Assembly (NCBI RefSeq): GCF_031932625.1
Contig: NZ_JAVSCK010000003.1
Location: forward strand, 434,001 to 498,000
From: Hwangdonia seohaensis
GTDB taxonomy: Bacteria > Bacteroidota > Bacteroidia > Flavobacteriales > Flavobacteriaceae
Direction of reading: 5' to 3'
Length of the DNA: 64,000 nucleotides
Numbering within the stretch: the stretch's first letter is position 1; each line of letters starts with the position of its first letter. Position numbers and translations under genes: made by a program. A model generated the notes under the pieces. It did not search any database. It was given only the letters and a program-made list of their open reading frames with translations, and was not told the origin of the DNA. This document shows, one piece after another, positions 63,240 to 64,000 of this stretch.

Positions 63240-63677
63240 ATGAAAACGTTTCTCTATCTAATCCTAGTCTTAGGTTTTCTTATTGGATGCAATTCCTCAA
63301 AAAAGATACCTTCTTCAAACAACGAAGTAACAAATAAAGTAACCCAGAACGATACGGTAAAAATTGCCAACAATGAGCTGGAATACGAAATAATTATTAT
63401 CGAACCGGGATTTAATTTTTGGTTGGCAAGCAGAGCAAAACCAGAAGGTTACTATTCGCAACAATTTTTGGAAAACAGAAATTATCTTTACGTTACAGAA
63501 TGGAATAGTAGGGTTATGCAGCCACAGCGCTTTAATCCGGACCTTTACGAATTGCGTATTGATTATCAACCAGGAATTGATTATGGCTACGATGTAAATT
63601 ATAAACTTTATAATTACTTTATCTACTTCCAATTAACTTATAAGCAACAATTAGCTGGTTTTACACCTAGAATTTAA
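63240..63677 (+). CDS. DUF6146-like lipoprotein
   Basis: This 145-aa lipoprotein has lipobox LIGC (Cys about 17) and a Ser/Asn-rich linker. A compact domain follows with YEIIIIEPGFNFWLASRAKP, YYSQQFLENRNYLYVTEWN, and IDYGYDVNYKLYNYFIYFQL. From memory this corresponds to DUF6146 of Flavobacteriia. Function is unknown. A near -7 box (TATCTTTA) lies about 20 bp upstream of the ATG. The DUF6787-like gene follows after 36 bp. Confidence 0.75.
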   Translation: MKTFLYLILVLGFLIGCNSSKKIPSSNNEVTNKVTQNDTVKIANNELEYEIIIIEPGFNFWLASRAKPEGYYSQQFLENRNYLYVTEWNSRVMQPQRFNPDLYELRIDYQPGIDYGYDVNYKLYNYFIYFQLTYKQQLAGFTPRI

Positions 63678-63713
63678 AACACTTTAACTATTTTTGCTCT
63701 CAAAATTTTTATA

Positions 63714-64000
63714 GTGAAGAAATTTAAAGAGCATTGGCAAATACATAAAAATTGGCAACTTATTTTTCCCCTTTTGGGATTAATAGCTTTAGGTTACTCA
63801 TCTTATAAATTATCTAAAGTGCTTTTAAAAGATGTCCAAATCATGTTAACGTTATTGTTAAGTGGTGTTATCTTTTTTATACTTTTAAAGTTAACTCTTT
63901 TCATTTTCAATAAATTGGAAAAAAAATGGAATGTCACCTTTAAATGGGAAATGATAAGCATTTTTTTGGTGTTTGCAACCACGGGTACGTCATCATTATT
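63714..64000 (+). CDS. DUF6787-like membrane protein, 3' end outside window
   Basis: The frame opens with GTG at 63714 and stays open to the window end (95 codons seen). The protein begins MKKFKEHWQIHKNWQLIFPL, then has two membrane helices (LLGLIALGYSSYKLS and IMLTLLLSGVIFFILLKLTLFIF). KWNVTFKWEMISIFLVFATT begins a third, which resembles the DUF6787 domain as I recall it. It is likely cotranscribed with the preceding lipoprotein gene. The C terminus is missing. Confidence 0.7.
   Translation, partial: MKKFKEHWQIHKNWQLIFPLLGLIALGYSSYKLSKVLLKDVQIMLTLLLSGVIFFILLKLTLFIFNKLEKKWNVTFKWEMISIFLVFATTGTSSL

Noticed and set aside
1..64000. CRISPR arrays, prophage, insertion sequences, rRNA and tRNA genes
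   Set aside because: No regularly spaced repeats, transposase, integrase or structural RNA were seen on reading both strands.

Overview
The window looks like chromosomal sequence of a marine-type member of the Flavobacteriaceae (Bacteroidota). The evidence is low-GC, A/T-rich intergenic DNA, promoters of the TAnnTTTG type, no useful Shine-Dalgarno sequences, a type IX secretion (T9SS) C-terminal sorting domain, a bacillithiol synthase (BshC), a BatA/vWA protein, a LysM+PBP1 protein next to guaA, and the order ferredoxin / acyl-CoA reductase / serC / serA / DUF937. No rRNA, tRNA, CRISPR array, phage or intact insertion sequence was seen. Most genes are core metabolism, envelope lipoproteins or conserved proteins of unknown function.

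Layout. 1-2.6 kb: end of a GH73-LysM glucosaminidase, hemL, a Spy-like protein. 2.6-6 kb: a dispersed repeat, an outer-membrane barrel, a helical-repeat protein and YiaA. 6.4-11 kb: a membrane protein, a DUF2157/DUF2459/GDYXXLXY cluster and two tandem membrane-anchored hydrolases. 11-17 kb: a CHASE-type hybrid histidine kinase, a secreted amidohydrolase, lysS, a second copy of the dispersed repeat and a YqaE peptide. 17-20 kb: a lipoprotein, lipB, a DGC-domain zinc protein and a decayed partial copy of lipB. 20-27 kb: a sulfatase, an M14 peptidase, an esterase-like lipoprotein and bshC. 27-36 kb: two modules, each made of a TPR-transmembrane-HTH regulator followed by lipoprotein gene(s), with a PLP decarboxylase between them. 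36-41 kb: guaA, a third copy of the dispersed repeat, LysM-PBP1, a DUF922 protease and DUF3820. 41-49 kb: a hydrolase, DUF4870, a dihydroorotase-like protein without its HxH motif, BatA/vWA, DUF1080, GT2 and an M61 peptidase. 49-54 kb: ychF, an AT-rich HEPN-like gene, a T9SS cargo, a membrane protein and a frameshifted methyltransferase. 54-59 kb: SCO1, a His-rich TPR protein, a third TPR-HTH regulator and a ferredoxin. 59-64 kb: acyl-CoA reductase, serC, serA, DUF937, DUF6146 and the start of a DUF6787-like gene.

The most interesting pattern is shared by the three regulators. Each is a predicted inner-membrane protein with a periplasmic TPR sensor, one membrane segment and a cytoplasmic LuxR/GerE-like HTH. 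Each is followed, 50-91 bp after its stop codon, by a tandem direct repeat with an 11-bp period (WRGGKGNACAM on the + strand). In the two modules that lead into lipoprotein genes, the repeat lies exactly 29 bp upstream of an exact TAAGTTTG -7 element with no clear -33 box. Both promoters lead into leaders of about 110 nt that share primary sequence and can fold into the same long hairpin. This looks like a family of self-contained switches: membrane regulator, 11-bp tandem operator, activator-dependent promoter, structured leader, surface lipoprotein. I do not recognise it as described. All of it was read by eye without computation or database search.
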